A stretch of 64,000 nt of DNA from an uncultured Pseudomonadota bacterium (GTDB lineage: Bacteria; Pseudomonadota; Gammaproteobacteria; Burkholderiales; SG8-39): NCBI GenBank assembly GCA_903921325.1, contig CAIXPL010000006.1, forward strand, positions 30,753 to 94,752, read 5' to 3'. A program made the translations under genes and the position numbers. Shown here piece by piece: positions 43,645-51,947 of this stretch. The stretch's first letter is position 1; each line of letters begins with the position of its first letter. Under the pieces are notes generated by a model that was not told the origin of the DNA, made no database searches, and was given only the letters and a program-made list of their open reading frames with translations.

Positions 43645-46038
43645 GTGTCTGCCTCTTTTGCGTTCCACCCCGTTGACGGGCAACCCTTTGTCGGACAATC
43701 GATTCCCCGGCGTGAGGATGCACGATTGCTCATCGGGCGCGGTCAGTACATCAATGACCTCGCACTGCCGGGCATGCTGCATGTGGCGTTTGTGCGCAGC
43801 CCCGTGGCGCATGCACGCATTGTCAATGTCGATTTGAGCGCCGCCGAGCGCGCACCGGGTGTGCATCTGGCCGTGTGCGGGGCCGATCTGCTGCGTGCCT
43901 TGCCCCCGGTGCAGGACCAGCAATTGCCACTGCCCGCCAAGTGGAAGACCACGGTCAGTCATAAGATTTTTGATCCACGTCAGCCGCTGCTGGCGATCGA
44001 TCGGGTGCGCCATGTGGGCGAGGCGGTGGCGGTAGTGATCGCCGAGAGCCGCTATCTGGCCGAAGATGCGGCCGAGCGCGTGGTGCTTGAACTGGAAAGC
44101 CTGCCCGCGCAGGTCGACCCCGAAGCGGCGCTTGCCGCTGACGCGGTGGTGATTCATCAGAACGCCAGTTCCAATCAGCTGGCCGAATTCGCGATCGCGA
44201 AGGGTGATGTCGAATCAGCGATGGCGAGCGCGCCGCATCGCATCAAGCGCCGGTTCTATCACCATCGCTATGCCGCTGTACCGATGGAGTGCCGCGGCGT
44301 GGCGGCACAGTTTGATGAACGTACCGGGTCCTACACCATCTGGTCCTCGACGCAGGTGGTGCATTGGCTGCGCCGTGAAGCCTCACAGACCCTGGGGGTG
44401 CCCGAGGCACGCATTCACTGTATCGCGCCTGATGTGGGCGGCGGCTTTGGTGGCAAGGGCCATGTGTACCCGGAAGATCTGTTGATTCCGTTTCTCGCGC
44501 ATCAGGTGCGCCGGCCGGTCAAATGGATCGAAGACCGTCGCGAGCACCAGCAAAGCGCGTGTCACTCGCGCGATCAGATTCATGATGCCGAAGTGGGTTT
44601 CGATAACGAGGGCCGGGTGCTCGCACTGCGCGATGCCTTCATCATGGATTGCGGCGCATGGAATCCGGTCGGGGTCGGTATTCCCTATAACACCGCGTCG
44701 CACTTGTGCGGTCCCTATGATGTGCCCAATGCGGCGATCAGTGCGCGCGTGGTCGCAACCAACAAAGTGCCCAATGCACCCTATCGTGGTGCCGGTCGAC
44801 CGGAAGCGGCGCTGGTCACAGAACGGCTGATGGACCTGATCGCACACACCCTCGGGCTCGAACCGATGGAAGTGCGCCGGCGCAATATGGTGAGCGCCCA
44901 GCAGATGCCCTATCCGGTCCACCTGCCGTATCGCGATGGTGTGAGCATCGTCTATGACGGTGGTGACTATCCGGGTGCCTTGCAAAAAGCGGTGGATGCC
45001 ATTGGTGGGTTGCCTGCATTCCGCGCGGAACAGGCCGCTGCGCGTGCCCAGGGACGCTATCTGGGGCTGGGATTGGGCTCGTACACTGAGGGCACGGGGG
45101 TCGGGCCCTTCGAAGGCGCATCGGTGCGCATCGATCCGTCAGGCCGCTTGTATGTGGCGGCAGGTTCCTGTCCGCAGGGGCAGGGCATGGAGACGATTTT
45201 TGCGCAGATCACGGCCGATCAGTGGCAGGTGAAGCCTGAGCAGGTGATGCTGACGCTGGCCGATACCGGGGCGATCTCGATGGGCTTTGGCACGGTGGCC
45301 AGTCGCTCGACAGTCAATCTGTCGGCGGCCATTCATGAGGCGAGCACCCGGCTGCGCAAGAAGGTTTTTGCCATCGCCGCCAATCTGCTCGAGTGCGCCG
45401 ATGAAGATCTTGAGTTGCGCAACGGCACGGTAGCGATCAAAGGGGTGCCGGGCAAATCGGTCAGTCTGGCCGATGTGGCGCGCGCCTCGCGCCCGGGTTG
45501 GGACAGCAAGCGGCCAGCCGGCATGGATGCCGGACTGGAAGAAACCTATTACTGGGAACCCTCGACGGTGACCTGGTCCTACGCCTCGCATGCGGCGGTG
45601 GTTGAGGTTGACCTGGCGCTCGGGCGCGTCAAGATCCTGCGCTATGCGATTGCGCATGATTGTGGCGTGGTGGTGAATCCGATGCTTGCTGAAGGGCAGA
45701 TCATCGGCGGGGCGGTGCAGGGGATCGGCGGTGGACTGATGGAGGAGATGGCCTACGATAGCGAGGGCCAGTTGCTGAGCGGCTCGTTCATGGACTATCT
45801 GCTGCCCACGGCGAGTGACGTGCCCTCGATCACCGTGATACATCAGGAAACACCGTCGACCTTGAATCCGCTGGGCGTGAAGGGTCTGGGTGAGGGCGGT
45901 GCGATTTCACCGCCGGTGGCGCTGGCCAATGCGGTGTGCGATGCCTTGTCGGAGTACGGCATCGAAATCAACTCCACACCGATCCGGCCTGAGGCGATCT
46001 GGCAGGCGGTGAAGACTGCGAGGGCGAGCCATGCTTGA
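43645..46038 (+). CDS. Molybdopterin-binding large subunit of a molybdenum hydroxylase (CoxL form II-like)
   Basis: 797 residues from GTG 43645, which gives a normal start VGQSIPRREDARLLIGRGQYIND about 17 residues in; an in-frame GTG at 43582 is next to the divergent start and less likely. APDVGGGFGGKG and NAPYRGAGRPEAA are molybdopterin-contacting motifs. The latter is the AYRGAGR form II pattern, not the AYxCSFR of true CO dehydrogenase, so CO is not the substrate. The late GLGEGGAISPP holds the catalytic Glu. Hydroxylates a ring carbon, probably of an N-heterocycle. The pirin start overlaps its stop by 8 bp. Confidence 0.92.
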   Translation: MSASFAFHPVDGQPFVGQSIPRREDARLLIGRGQYINDLALPGMLHVAFVRSPVAHARIVNVDLSAAERAPGVHLAVCGADLLRALPPVQDQQLPLPAKWKTTVSHKIFDPRQPLLAIDRVRHVGEAVAVVIAESRYLAEDAAERVVLELESLPAQVDPEAALAADAVVIHQNASSNQLAEFAIAKGDVESAMASAPHRIKRRFYHHRYAAVPMECRGVAAQFDERTGSYTIWSSTQVVHWLRREASQTLGVPEARIHCIAPDVGGGFGGKGHVYPEDLLIPFLAHQVRRPVKWIEDRREHQQSACHSRDQIHDAEVGFDNEGRVLALRDAFIMDCGAWNPVGVGIPYNTASHLCGPYDVPNAAISARVVATNKVPNAPYRGAGRPEAALVTERLMDLIAHTLGLEPMEVRRRNMVSAQQMPYPVHLPYRDGVSIVYDGGDYPGALQKAVDAIGGLPAFRAEQAAARAQGRYLGLGLGSYTEGTGVGPFEGASVRIDPSGRLYVAAGSCPQGQGMETIFAQITADQWQVKPEQVMLTLADTGAISMGFGTVASRSTVNLSAAIHEASTRLRKKVFAIAANLLECADEDLELRNGTVAIKGVPGKSVSLADVARASRPGWDSKRPAGMDAGLEETYYWEPSTVTWSYASHAAVVEVDLALGRVKILRYAIAHDCGVVVNPMLAEGQIIGGAVQGIGGGLMEEMAYDSEGQLLSGSFMDYLLPTASDVPSITVIHQETPSTLNPLGVKGLGEGGAISPPVALANAVCDALSEYGIEINSTPIRPEAIWQAVKTARASHA

Positions 46039-46729
46039 ACTACGCCGCGCAGCGGACCGGGGCCATGCCAATCACGGCTGGCTCGATAGCCATCATTCGT
46101 TTTCCTTTGCTGACTATCATGATCCGCGTCATATGCAGTTTGGTGCCCTGCGGGTGATCAATGAAGACCGTGTTGCACCGGGGCGCGGCTTTGGCACCCA
46201 TGGTCATCGCGACATGGAAATCGTGAGCTATGTCCTCGATGGCGCAGTCGAGCACAAGGACAATATCGGCAACGGCTCAGTGATTCGACCGGGCGATGTG
46301 CAGCGCATGACCGCAGGCACCGGCGTCTTGCACAGTGAATTCAATCCGTCAGCGACCGAGGCAGCGCATTTTTTACAGATATGGATGCTGCCCGCGCGAG
46401 CCGGACTCGCACCGGGCTACGAGCAGAAATATTTCGACGCGGCAGACAAGCGGGGCCGCCTGCGCCTGGTCGCCTCGCCGCAGGGCGCCGAGGGCTCGGT
46501 GACGATTCATCTGGATGCGCAGCTCTATGCCGGATTGTTCGATGCAGGTGAGGCGGCTACCCATGCCTTGGCTGAGGGGCGTCGTGCGTATGTCCATGTG
46601 GCGCGCGGCGAGGTCACGATCAATGGTGTCGCCTTGGGCGCCGGTGACGCGCTCAAGGTGAGCGGTGTCGATGCGGTGACGATCGTCGAGGGTCGCGGGG
46701 CGGAAGTCCTGGTGTTTGATCTTGCCTGA
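46031..46729 (+). CDS. Pirin-like bicupin (quercetinase-like, YhhW type)
   Basis: 232 residues. GRGFGTHGHRDMEIVSYVLDGAVEHKDN supplies the metal His pair, with the third His and the Glu in TAGTGVLHSEFNPS. LQIWMLPARAGLAPGYEQKYF is characteristic of the bacterial pirin branch. E. coli YhhW shows quercetin dioxygenase activity; the role here is unknown. Lies in the large-subunit operon, overlapping the gene before it and being overlapped by the one after. Confidence 0.9.
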   Translation: MLELRRAADRGHANHGWLDSHHSFSFADYHDPRHMQFGALRVINEDRVAPGRGFGTHGHRDMEIVSYVLDGAVEHKDNIGNGSVIRPGDVQRMTAGTGVLHSEFNPSATEAAHFLQIWMLPARAGLAPGYEQKYFDAADKRGRLRLVASPQGAEGSVTIHLDAQLYAGLFDAGEAATHALAEGRRAYVHVARGEVTINGVALGAGDALKVSGVDAVTIVEGRGAEVLVFDLA

Positions 46730-47147
46730 CTCCGCACCGCGCATCGTGCTCGATACCAACGTGCTCTTTGCCGGACTCTATTCTGCACAGGGGCAATCGC
46801 ATCGCTTGCTGAGAGCGATTTTCGGCAAGCAGGTACGCATGGTCATTTCGACGCCCTTGCTGTTCGAGTATGAAGACGTTCTGAAGCGCAGCCAAATGGA
46901 ACTGGGGCTGAGCGAAGCCGACATTGACGCAGTATTGGATAACCTGTGTTCGGTAGCACATTTTCAGGCCATCTATTTTCTCTGGCGTCCTTGTCTGTCA
47001 GACGCTAAAGACGATATGGTGCTAGAACTTGCTGTGGCGGCCCGTGCGCCGCGCCTTGTGACTTTCAATAGCCGGGATTTTGTTCCGGCGAGCCGATTTG
47101 GCGTGTCCGTTGTGAGCCCGCGACAACTATTGGAGGACCTGAAATGA
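46722..47147 (+). CDS. PIN-domain toxin of a toxin-first toxin-antitoxin pair
   Basis: 141 residues if TTG 46722 is the start, overlapping the pirin stop; TTG 46716 is also possible and no clear ribosome site decides. RIVLDTNVLFAGLYS has the first PIN Asp, STPLLFEYEDVL the Glu, LSDAKDDMVLELAVAA the Asp pair and LVTFNSRDF the last acidic residue. This is the COG1569-type PIN branch. The antitoxin follows with an ATGA overlap, the reverse of the vapBC order. Confidence 0.85.
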   Translation: MPDSAPRIVLDTNVLFAGLYSAQGQSHRLLRAIFGKQVRMVISTPLLFEYEDVLKRSQMELGLSEADIDAVLDNLCSVAHFQAIYFLWRPCLSDAKDDMVLELAVAARAPRLVTFNSRDFVPASRFGVSVVSPRQLLEDLK

Positions 47148-47377
47148 CAACACTCAGTCTGACCTTGCCCAACTCCATCCGACGGCACTTGCAGGAAATG
47201 GCGGACCTCGATGGTGTTCCGGTGGATCAATTCATAGCCAGCGCGATCACAGAAAAGATTTCAGCGATGACTGCAGAAACCTATCTTCGCGCGCGCGCTG
47301 ATCGCGCCGATTCGGCGGCATTTCGTGCGATTCTTGATCGTGTTCCAGATCGGCCGCCGGTCGCCGGTGACGAGTAA
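47144..47377 (+). CDS. Ribbon-helix-helix antitoxin of the PIN pair
   Basis: 77 residues. TTLSLTLPNSIRRHLQEMAD starts with a beta strand suited to ribbon-helix-helix DNA binding, followed by GVPVDQFIASAITEKISAM, the second helix pair. The C-terminal part (TYLRARADRADSAAFRAIL) would wrap the toxin. Translationally coupled to the preceding PIN gene. CoA-transferase genes follow 36 bp or more downstream on the same strand. Confidence 0.82.
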   Translation: MTTLSLTLPNSIRRHLQEMADLDGVPVDQFIASAITEKISAMTAETYLRARADRADSAAFRAILDRVPDRPPVAGDE

Positions 47378-47413
47378 GCCGTAGCGACTGTTTCGTCAGA
47401 ACCTAAGTGTCGG

Positions 47414-48226
47414 TTGCAGATCGTGCCTGAGTCGGTACCACTCGATGCGCTGGTCGGCCGCATTCGTGACGGGCAGAGCCTGGCCGTGCCCTCCGATGTC
47501 GGCGGTGTGTCGATGGCGGCAACTCGGGCGCTCATACGCCGCGGCGTGCGTCGATTGCATTTGATTGGTGTACCGACCAGTGGCTTGCAAGCCGACCTGT
47601 TGATCGGAGCCGGCTGCGTTGACCTGTTGGAGGCCTCGGCGGTGAGTCTGGCCGAACATGGCGTGGCGCCGCGGTTTACCGATGCGATTCGTAGCGGTGC
47701 CATTCAGATGCGCGATGCAACCTGTCCAGCGGTACACGCCGGATTGGTGGCCGCTGAGAAGGGCGTTCCGTTCATGCCGATTCGCGGGCTGATCGGATCC
47801 GATCTGCTGCGCCATCGGCCCGACTGGCAGGTGATTGACAATCCGCTGGCTGCCGAACCCGATCCGATCGTGTTGATTCCCGCGATCCGCCCGGATACGG
47901 TGTTGTTCCATGCGCCGCTGGCGGATCGGGCCGGTAATGTCTGGGTCGGCATGCGCCGGGAGTTGATGGTGATGGCGCATGCGGCGCGTGAGACCCTGGT
48001 GACGGTCGAGCGCATTGTGGATACCGACTTGCTGGCCGATCCGCAGCGCGCCCCGGCTGTCGTACCGTCGCTGTATGTGAGCGCAGTCGCGCTTGCTCCG
48101 AAGGGTGCCTGGCCGCTTGCTCTGCACGGTGAATACGCGGCCGATGATGAGTGCCTGCGCGCCTATGCCAAGGCAGCTCGCAGCGCGCAGGGTTTTCGTG
48201 ACTGGCTGGATGGCTACCTTGGCTGA
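47414..48226 (+). CDS. CoA transferase subunit A
   Basis: 270 residues of the family I CoA-transferase alpha subunit (glutaconate/3-oxoacid type). VSMAATRALIRRGVRRLHLIGVPTSGLQADLLIGAG is the conserved CoA-site strand region and HAPLADRAGNVWVGMRREL the second. The start is uncertain: TTG 47414 is used here, while GTG 47423 is equally good; neither has a clear ribosome site. It overlaps subunit B by 17 bp. Confidence 0.85.
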   Translation: MQIVPESVPLDALVGRIRDGQSLAVPSDVGGVSMAATRALIRRGVRRLHLIGVPTSGLQADLLIGAGCVDLLEASAVSLAEHGVAPRFTDAIRSGAIQMRDATCPAVHAGLVAAEKGVPFMPIRGLIGSDLLRHRPDWQVIDNPLAAEPDPIVLIPAIRPDTVLFHAPLADRAGNVWVGMRRELMVMAHAARETLVTVERIVDTDLLADPQRAPAVVPSLYVSAVALAPKGAWPLALHGEYAADDECLRAYAKAARSAQGFRDWLDGYLG

Positions 48227-48947
48227 TCGCCAGACGAGTCTCTTTCTGGCGAGCGCACTCGCCGATGTGTTTCGTGGTGTACCGACCCTGGCGATCGGGG
48301 CCAATTCACCGATTCCTGCCGCCGCGGCGCTGCTTGCCCAGCACCGCGAGCCTTCGATGCGGGTGAGCATTCTGGGCAGCCCGGCGCATAACCCTTATAC
48401 CAATGGCGGTGGCGAGTTATTCGACTATGCGGCGGAAGGCCGGCTCGCGTGCTTTGTGCTGGGCGCGCTGCAGATCGATGGTGCGGGCAATTTGAACCTC
48501 GTATCAGTGGGTGATTACGATCAACCGACGGTGCGCTACCCAGGGTCGTTCGGTTCAGGGTTGCTCTATTACACGGTGCCGCGGGTGGTGGTGTTTCGGG
48601 AAGATCACAGTCCGCGCGCCCTGGTCGAGAGAGTGGATTTTGTGAGTGCCACCGGCACCAGTCCGCCGGGAGTCTATCGGCCGGGTGGGCCGGCGTATCT
48701 GGTGACTGGCAAGGCTGTGTTTCGCTTTGATCGCGAGCACGCGCAGTTTGCCTTGCAAAGCGTGCACCCCGGGCATACGCTTGATGAGGTGATGGCAGCG
48801 ACAGGGTTTCACTTTGCGTGCGCAGATGGGGTGCCTGCGGTGACCGCGCTCCCCTCAGAGCAGGACTGTCGCTGGCTCACCGGGCCGATTGCCGATGCGC
48901 TGCTTGGGGGTTATCCGGAGTTTGCGCGGTTGCTGACGGGGGACTAA
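48210..48947 (+). CDS. CoA transferase subunit B
   Basis: 245 residues from ATG 48210. LAIGANSPIPAAAALLAQ, GSPAHNPYTNGGGELFDYAAEGRL and FVLGALQIDGAGNLNLVSVGDYDQPTVRYPGSFG line up with the beta subunit of the same family. In glutaconate-type enzymes the catalytic Glu sits in subunit B at an ExG motif; the matching place reads SPIPAAAALL with no clear Glu, so the catalytic residue could not be placed. It ends 4 bp into the convergent cupin gene. Confidence 0.82.
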   Translation: MATLADRQTSLFLASALADVFRGVPTLAIGANSPIPAAAALLAQHREPSMRVSILGSPAHNPYTNGGGELFDYAAEGRLACFVLGALQIDGAGNLNLVSVGDYDQPTVRYPGSFGSGLLYYTVPRVVVFREDHSPRALVERVDFVSATGTSPPGVYRPGGPAYLVTGKAVFRFDREHAQFALQSVHPGHTLDEVMAATGFHFACADGVPAVTALPSEQDCRWLTGPIADALLGGYPEFARLLTGD

Positions 48948-49531
48948 TCGCCCTTTGCTCCTGCGGCCGTAAAGCTGAATCCCAACGTTTCGAAGCGTCC
49001 CTGCGCTTCTGGATCGATCGCGCTCAAACGCGGCACCACCGCGGCAGAAAAGTCGATGTCATTCATATCGTGTACGCCGCCGGTGATGATCACCTGCAGG
49101 ATGCCTTCTTCATCGCTCACGTTACGAAACGCACGGCATACGCCTGGAGGCACCGAGATGGTGTCAAAGCGCTCAAGCACCGTTGCGCAATCGCCTTCAT
49201 CATTCCAGCGGATTTCAAAGCGCCCCTGCAATACGGTGAACGTCTCATACGTTGCGCGGTGGGCGTGCAATTCCGGCCCCTGATCGGGCGGGCACACTGC
49301 GAGGGTCATGGTCATGCCACCCGCCCCGACGATGGGCGCCTGGGCATTGATGGGTGTCCTGCCGGCCCCTGGCGGCAGACCAATCACCGAGCGCAGTTCG
49401 CGCGCGTAGACAATGTCGAGCGCGGCGCGCGGTAACTGCGCGTCACGCTGTACGGGCAGTGCCTTCAGCTCAGAGAACCGCGCGATGCGCTGGGCCATGG
49501 TGGCCTCATCGATGGAATGCGTCTTGATCAT
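48944..49531 (-). CDS. Cupin-domain protein
   Basis: 195 residues with one cupin barrel. GPELHAHRATYETFTVLQGRFEIRW contains the first motif (HxH, Glu, G) and FDTISVPPGVCRAFRNVSDEEGILQV the second (P-G, with Cys-Arg where a His is usual). No helix-turn-helix is present, so it is probably enzymatic or a binding protein rather than a regulator. Its 3' end overlaps the CoA-transferase gene on the other strand. Confidence 0.75.
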   Translation of the reverse strand: MIKTHSIDEATMAQRIARFSELKALPVQRDAQLPRAALDIVYARELRSVIGLPPGAGRTPINAQAPIVGAGGMTMTLAVCPPDQGPELHAHRATYETFTVLQGRFEIRWNDEGDCATVLERFDTISVPPGVCRAFRNVSDEEGILQVIITGGVHDMNDIDFSAAVVPRLSAIDPEAQGRFETLGFSFTAAGAKGD

Positions 49532-49657
49532 TGTGGATTGTCCCGTTCAAGTGAATTCCTGGTAACTATAAGGCGCTGGCAAGCGCAGTCGCTCGCTTCA
49601 CGCTGAGGCGATGGGGTACGATTGATTCGATAACTGTCGCGCCCCAGCCGATTCCTA

Positions 49658-50854
49658 TCATTGTGGATTTCCCATCCAGCTGAAATTGCAGCAACTGAAA
49701 AGTGCTGGCTGTGCCGGTGGCGGGGTTTGTTCGCTGCGTCCACGAACCAACGGTACGCCATCGACCAGCACGCAGGAAATGCCCGGAAAGTCACCATGCG
49801 CGAGTGAATGGGCAAACGCCGGACCGCTCGATCCATCGACGCGGCCGGCGATGACGATGTCACCCGGACGCCCGATGGCGAGCACACCGACATCAAGGCC
49901 ATGGGCGCGTGCGGTGTTGCCCGTGGCGCACGCAATCGCGCTGCCCGGGTCCATGCCGCACACGCCAGTCAGAAACAACAGGCTGCGAAACAGTCCGCGC
50001 GGGACGACGCCGGTGCCCCCCGGGGTGTCAGTGCCAAGACACAGCCGATGCAGTTGATCGCGCTCCATCATGCGGCGCACCAAATGCAGGGTGGAACGAT
50101 CATTGCCTGAGCTGCACACTTCAAGCATGAATTGCGCCCGGTCGACCAGTTCATCGATGTCCCGTTCAGGCATCGGGATTGGACCACCGCTCACATGCGC
50201 AGCAATATCCGGTTGCAGCCATTGCAGGGTCGAAAACCCGCACATGCGACTCGCCCCCGAGCGCGACACGCCGCCGGTGTGCACCTTGATGCGAATGCCG
50301 CGCTCATGCGCCCAGCGCGTGATCTGCAGGGCTTCTTCGCGTCGATCCTCGAGCGGAAAGAAAATGAATTTGGCAAGCTTGCTGCCCGCCGCCGCCAGTC
50401 GGTCGAGGTGCTGCTCGGTCATGCCCGGCACCAGCAGGCAGGTGCCCGCATGCACTTTGACCCCGCTCCAGCGCACGCGCCCGGTCGTGGCCGCCGTCAC
50501 CACGGCAAGCGAGGTCACCAGTTCGGCATTCAAATTGGCATAGTCAAGGCCGGGGACATGCAACTCACCGGCAGACACCATGCTGGTGGTGCCCCCGTGC
50601 AGGTAATTGCCTATCCAGCCCAGTGCGTCCTGGGTGGGGGTCCATTCCCCGAACACCGGATGAACGTGACCATCGACCAGCCCGGGCAGTACCGCACCGC
50701 CGGCAGCATCAATGCGTGCGTCGTACTCGCCATCGGCAGGCGCATCAAATGCCGCGATGCGACCATCGACGATGTCCATGGCACTCACAGCCAGTCGGGT
50801 GTTTGCCAGATCGCCGCTATAACACTCGCCGATCCCCTCGATGCGTACTCTCAT
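49658..50854 (-). CDS. Enamidase-like amidohydrolase with Lys in place of the bridging Glu
   Basis: 398 residues. Enamidase, from nicotinate fermentation, hydrolyses a cyclic enamide to a formyl dicarboxylate. DGHVHPVFGEWTPTQDALGWI (His63, His65), NYLHGGTTSMVSAGELHVPG, IKVHTGGVSRSG (His192), AAHVSGGPIPM (His220) and LGTDTPGGTGVVPRGLFR (Asp276) follow the Eubacterium barkeri enzyme block by block, ending in HGDFPGISCVLVDG. The bridging Glu of that enzyme aligns with KFIFFPLED, where Lys162 could be carbamylated to serve as bridge. Substrate is therefore open. Two Bug-receptor genes lie upstream on the same strand. Confidence 0.85.
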   Translation of the reverse strand: MRVRIEGIGECYSGDLANTRLAVSAMDIVDGRIAAFDAPADGEYDARIDAAGGAVLPGLVDGHVHPVFGEWTPTQDALGWIGNYLHGGTTSMVSAGELHVPGLDYANLNAELVTSLAVVTAATTGRVRWSGVKVHAGTCLLVPGMTEQHLDRLAAAGSKLAKFIFFPLEDRREEALQITRWAHERGIRIKVHTGGVSRSGASRMCGFSTLQWLQPDIAAHVSGGPIPMPERDIDELVDRAQFMLEVCSSGNDRSTLHLVRRMMERDQLHRLCLGTDTPGGTGVVPRGLFRSLLFLTGVCGMDPGSAIACATGNTARAHGLDVGVLAIGRPGDIVIAGRVDGSSGPAFAHSLAHGDFPGISCVLVDGVPLVRGRSEQTPPPAQPALFSCCNFSWMGNPQ

Positions 50855-50969
50855 GATCGCTGCCTTCCATTCAACTCCGGGCCATCGCTGAGCCTAGCAT
50901 CAGTTGATCGCAAGAACCGCGACGTCCGGCCCGCTCAATCAAGTGAGCCGAACACAAGTAAGTTCGGCA

Positions 50970-51947
50970 TCAGTCGAGCTTGAGCCCAACCATCCGTGCA
51001 ACCTTGCCGAATTTGTCGTAGTCGCTCTTGATCGAATGGGCAAATACCTCGGCGCCACCTTCGGCCGGCTCCAGTCCGATCTGGATCATGCGCTCGCGAA
51101 ATTCTGGCGTGCGTGCCGCAGCAAGCGCCGCATTCTGCACCCGCTCCACGATGTCGCGTGGCAGCCCGGCCGGGCCGGCAATGCCCATCGGCGAGGACAC
51201 ATCAAAACCCGGGTCGACGGTCTCTGCAATGGTCGGCACCTCGGGCATCATCAGCGAACGCTTGCCCGAGGCAAAGCCGAGCAGCCGCAGACGCCCCGAT
51301 CGCACGCCCTGGCTGATCGACGTCCAGCCGACAAAACCCAGCTGCACATCACCGGCGATGAGCGCAGGAGCCGATTGCCCTGAGCCCTTGAAGGGCACAT
51401 GAACAATGTCAATCCCGGTTTCGCTGCGGAAGAGTTCGGTGGTCAGGTGGTGGATCGAGCCGTTTCCGGCCGAGGCATAGGCAATCTTGCCCGGATTGGC
51501 CTTGGCATAGGCCACCAGTTCCTGCATCGAATGGACCGGTACCGATGGGTGCACCACCACATACATCGGCGGTACCGCAATCTGCACGATGGGCGTGAAA
51601 TCGCGCAGGGTGTCAAAGGGGAGTTTTGCGTAAATATGCGGCCCGATCGAATAGGTCGAGGTGTCGGACAGAAACAGCGTGTAGCCGTCGGGGGCTGCTT
51701 TGGCGACCAGGTCGGCACCGATATTGCCGTTTGAGCCGGGCTTGTTTTCGATCACGATTGACTGGCCGAGCAATTCGCTCATGCGCGGAGTGATCATCCG
51801 TGCAAGCAGGTCAGGGTTGCCGCCGGGGGCAAATCCGATGACCAGATGAATCGGTTTGGCCGGCCAGGGAGCGGTTTGGGCTGTGGCCAGAGTGCTGAGG
51901 GCCGCCAGGCCAAGCAGCGCAATCAGAAATTCAACGAAATTCTTCAT
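50970..51947 (-). CDS. Bug-family solute-binding protein
   Basis: 325 residues, signal peptide cut near ATAQ (residue 24). WPAKPIHLVIGFAPGGNPDLLAR, NKPGSNGNIGADLVAKAAPDGYTL and HVPFKGSGQSAPALIAGDVQ are the family blocks. It is the second gene of a two-receptor operon: its ATG overlaps the stop of the neighbouring Bug gene. The enamidase-like gene starts 115 bp downstream on the same strand, so its substrate may be related to that enzyme. Confidence 0.92.
   Translation of the reverse strand: MKNFVEFLIALLGLAALSTLATAQTAPWPAKPIHLVIGFAPGGNPDLLARMITPRMSELLGQSIVIENKPGSNGNIGADLVAKAAPDGYTLFLSDTSTYSIGPHIYAKLPFDTLRDFTPIVQIAVPPMYVVVHPSVPVHSMQELVAYAKANPGKIAYASAGNGSIHHLTTELFRSETGIDIVHVPFKGSGQSAPALIAGDVQLGFVGWTSISQGVRSGRLRLLGFASGKRSLMMPEVPTIAETVDPGFDVSSPMGIAGPAGLPRDIVERVQNAALAAARTPEFRERMIQIGLEPAEGGAEVFAHSIKSDYDKFGKVARMVGLKLD

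Noticed and set aside
43645..46038. Carbon monoxide dehydrogenase large subunit
   Set aside because: The active-site loop is AYRGAGR-like (form II) and not AYxCSFR, so CO oxidation is not supported.
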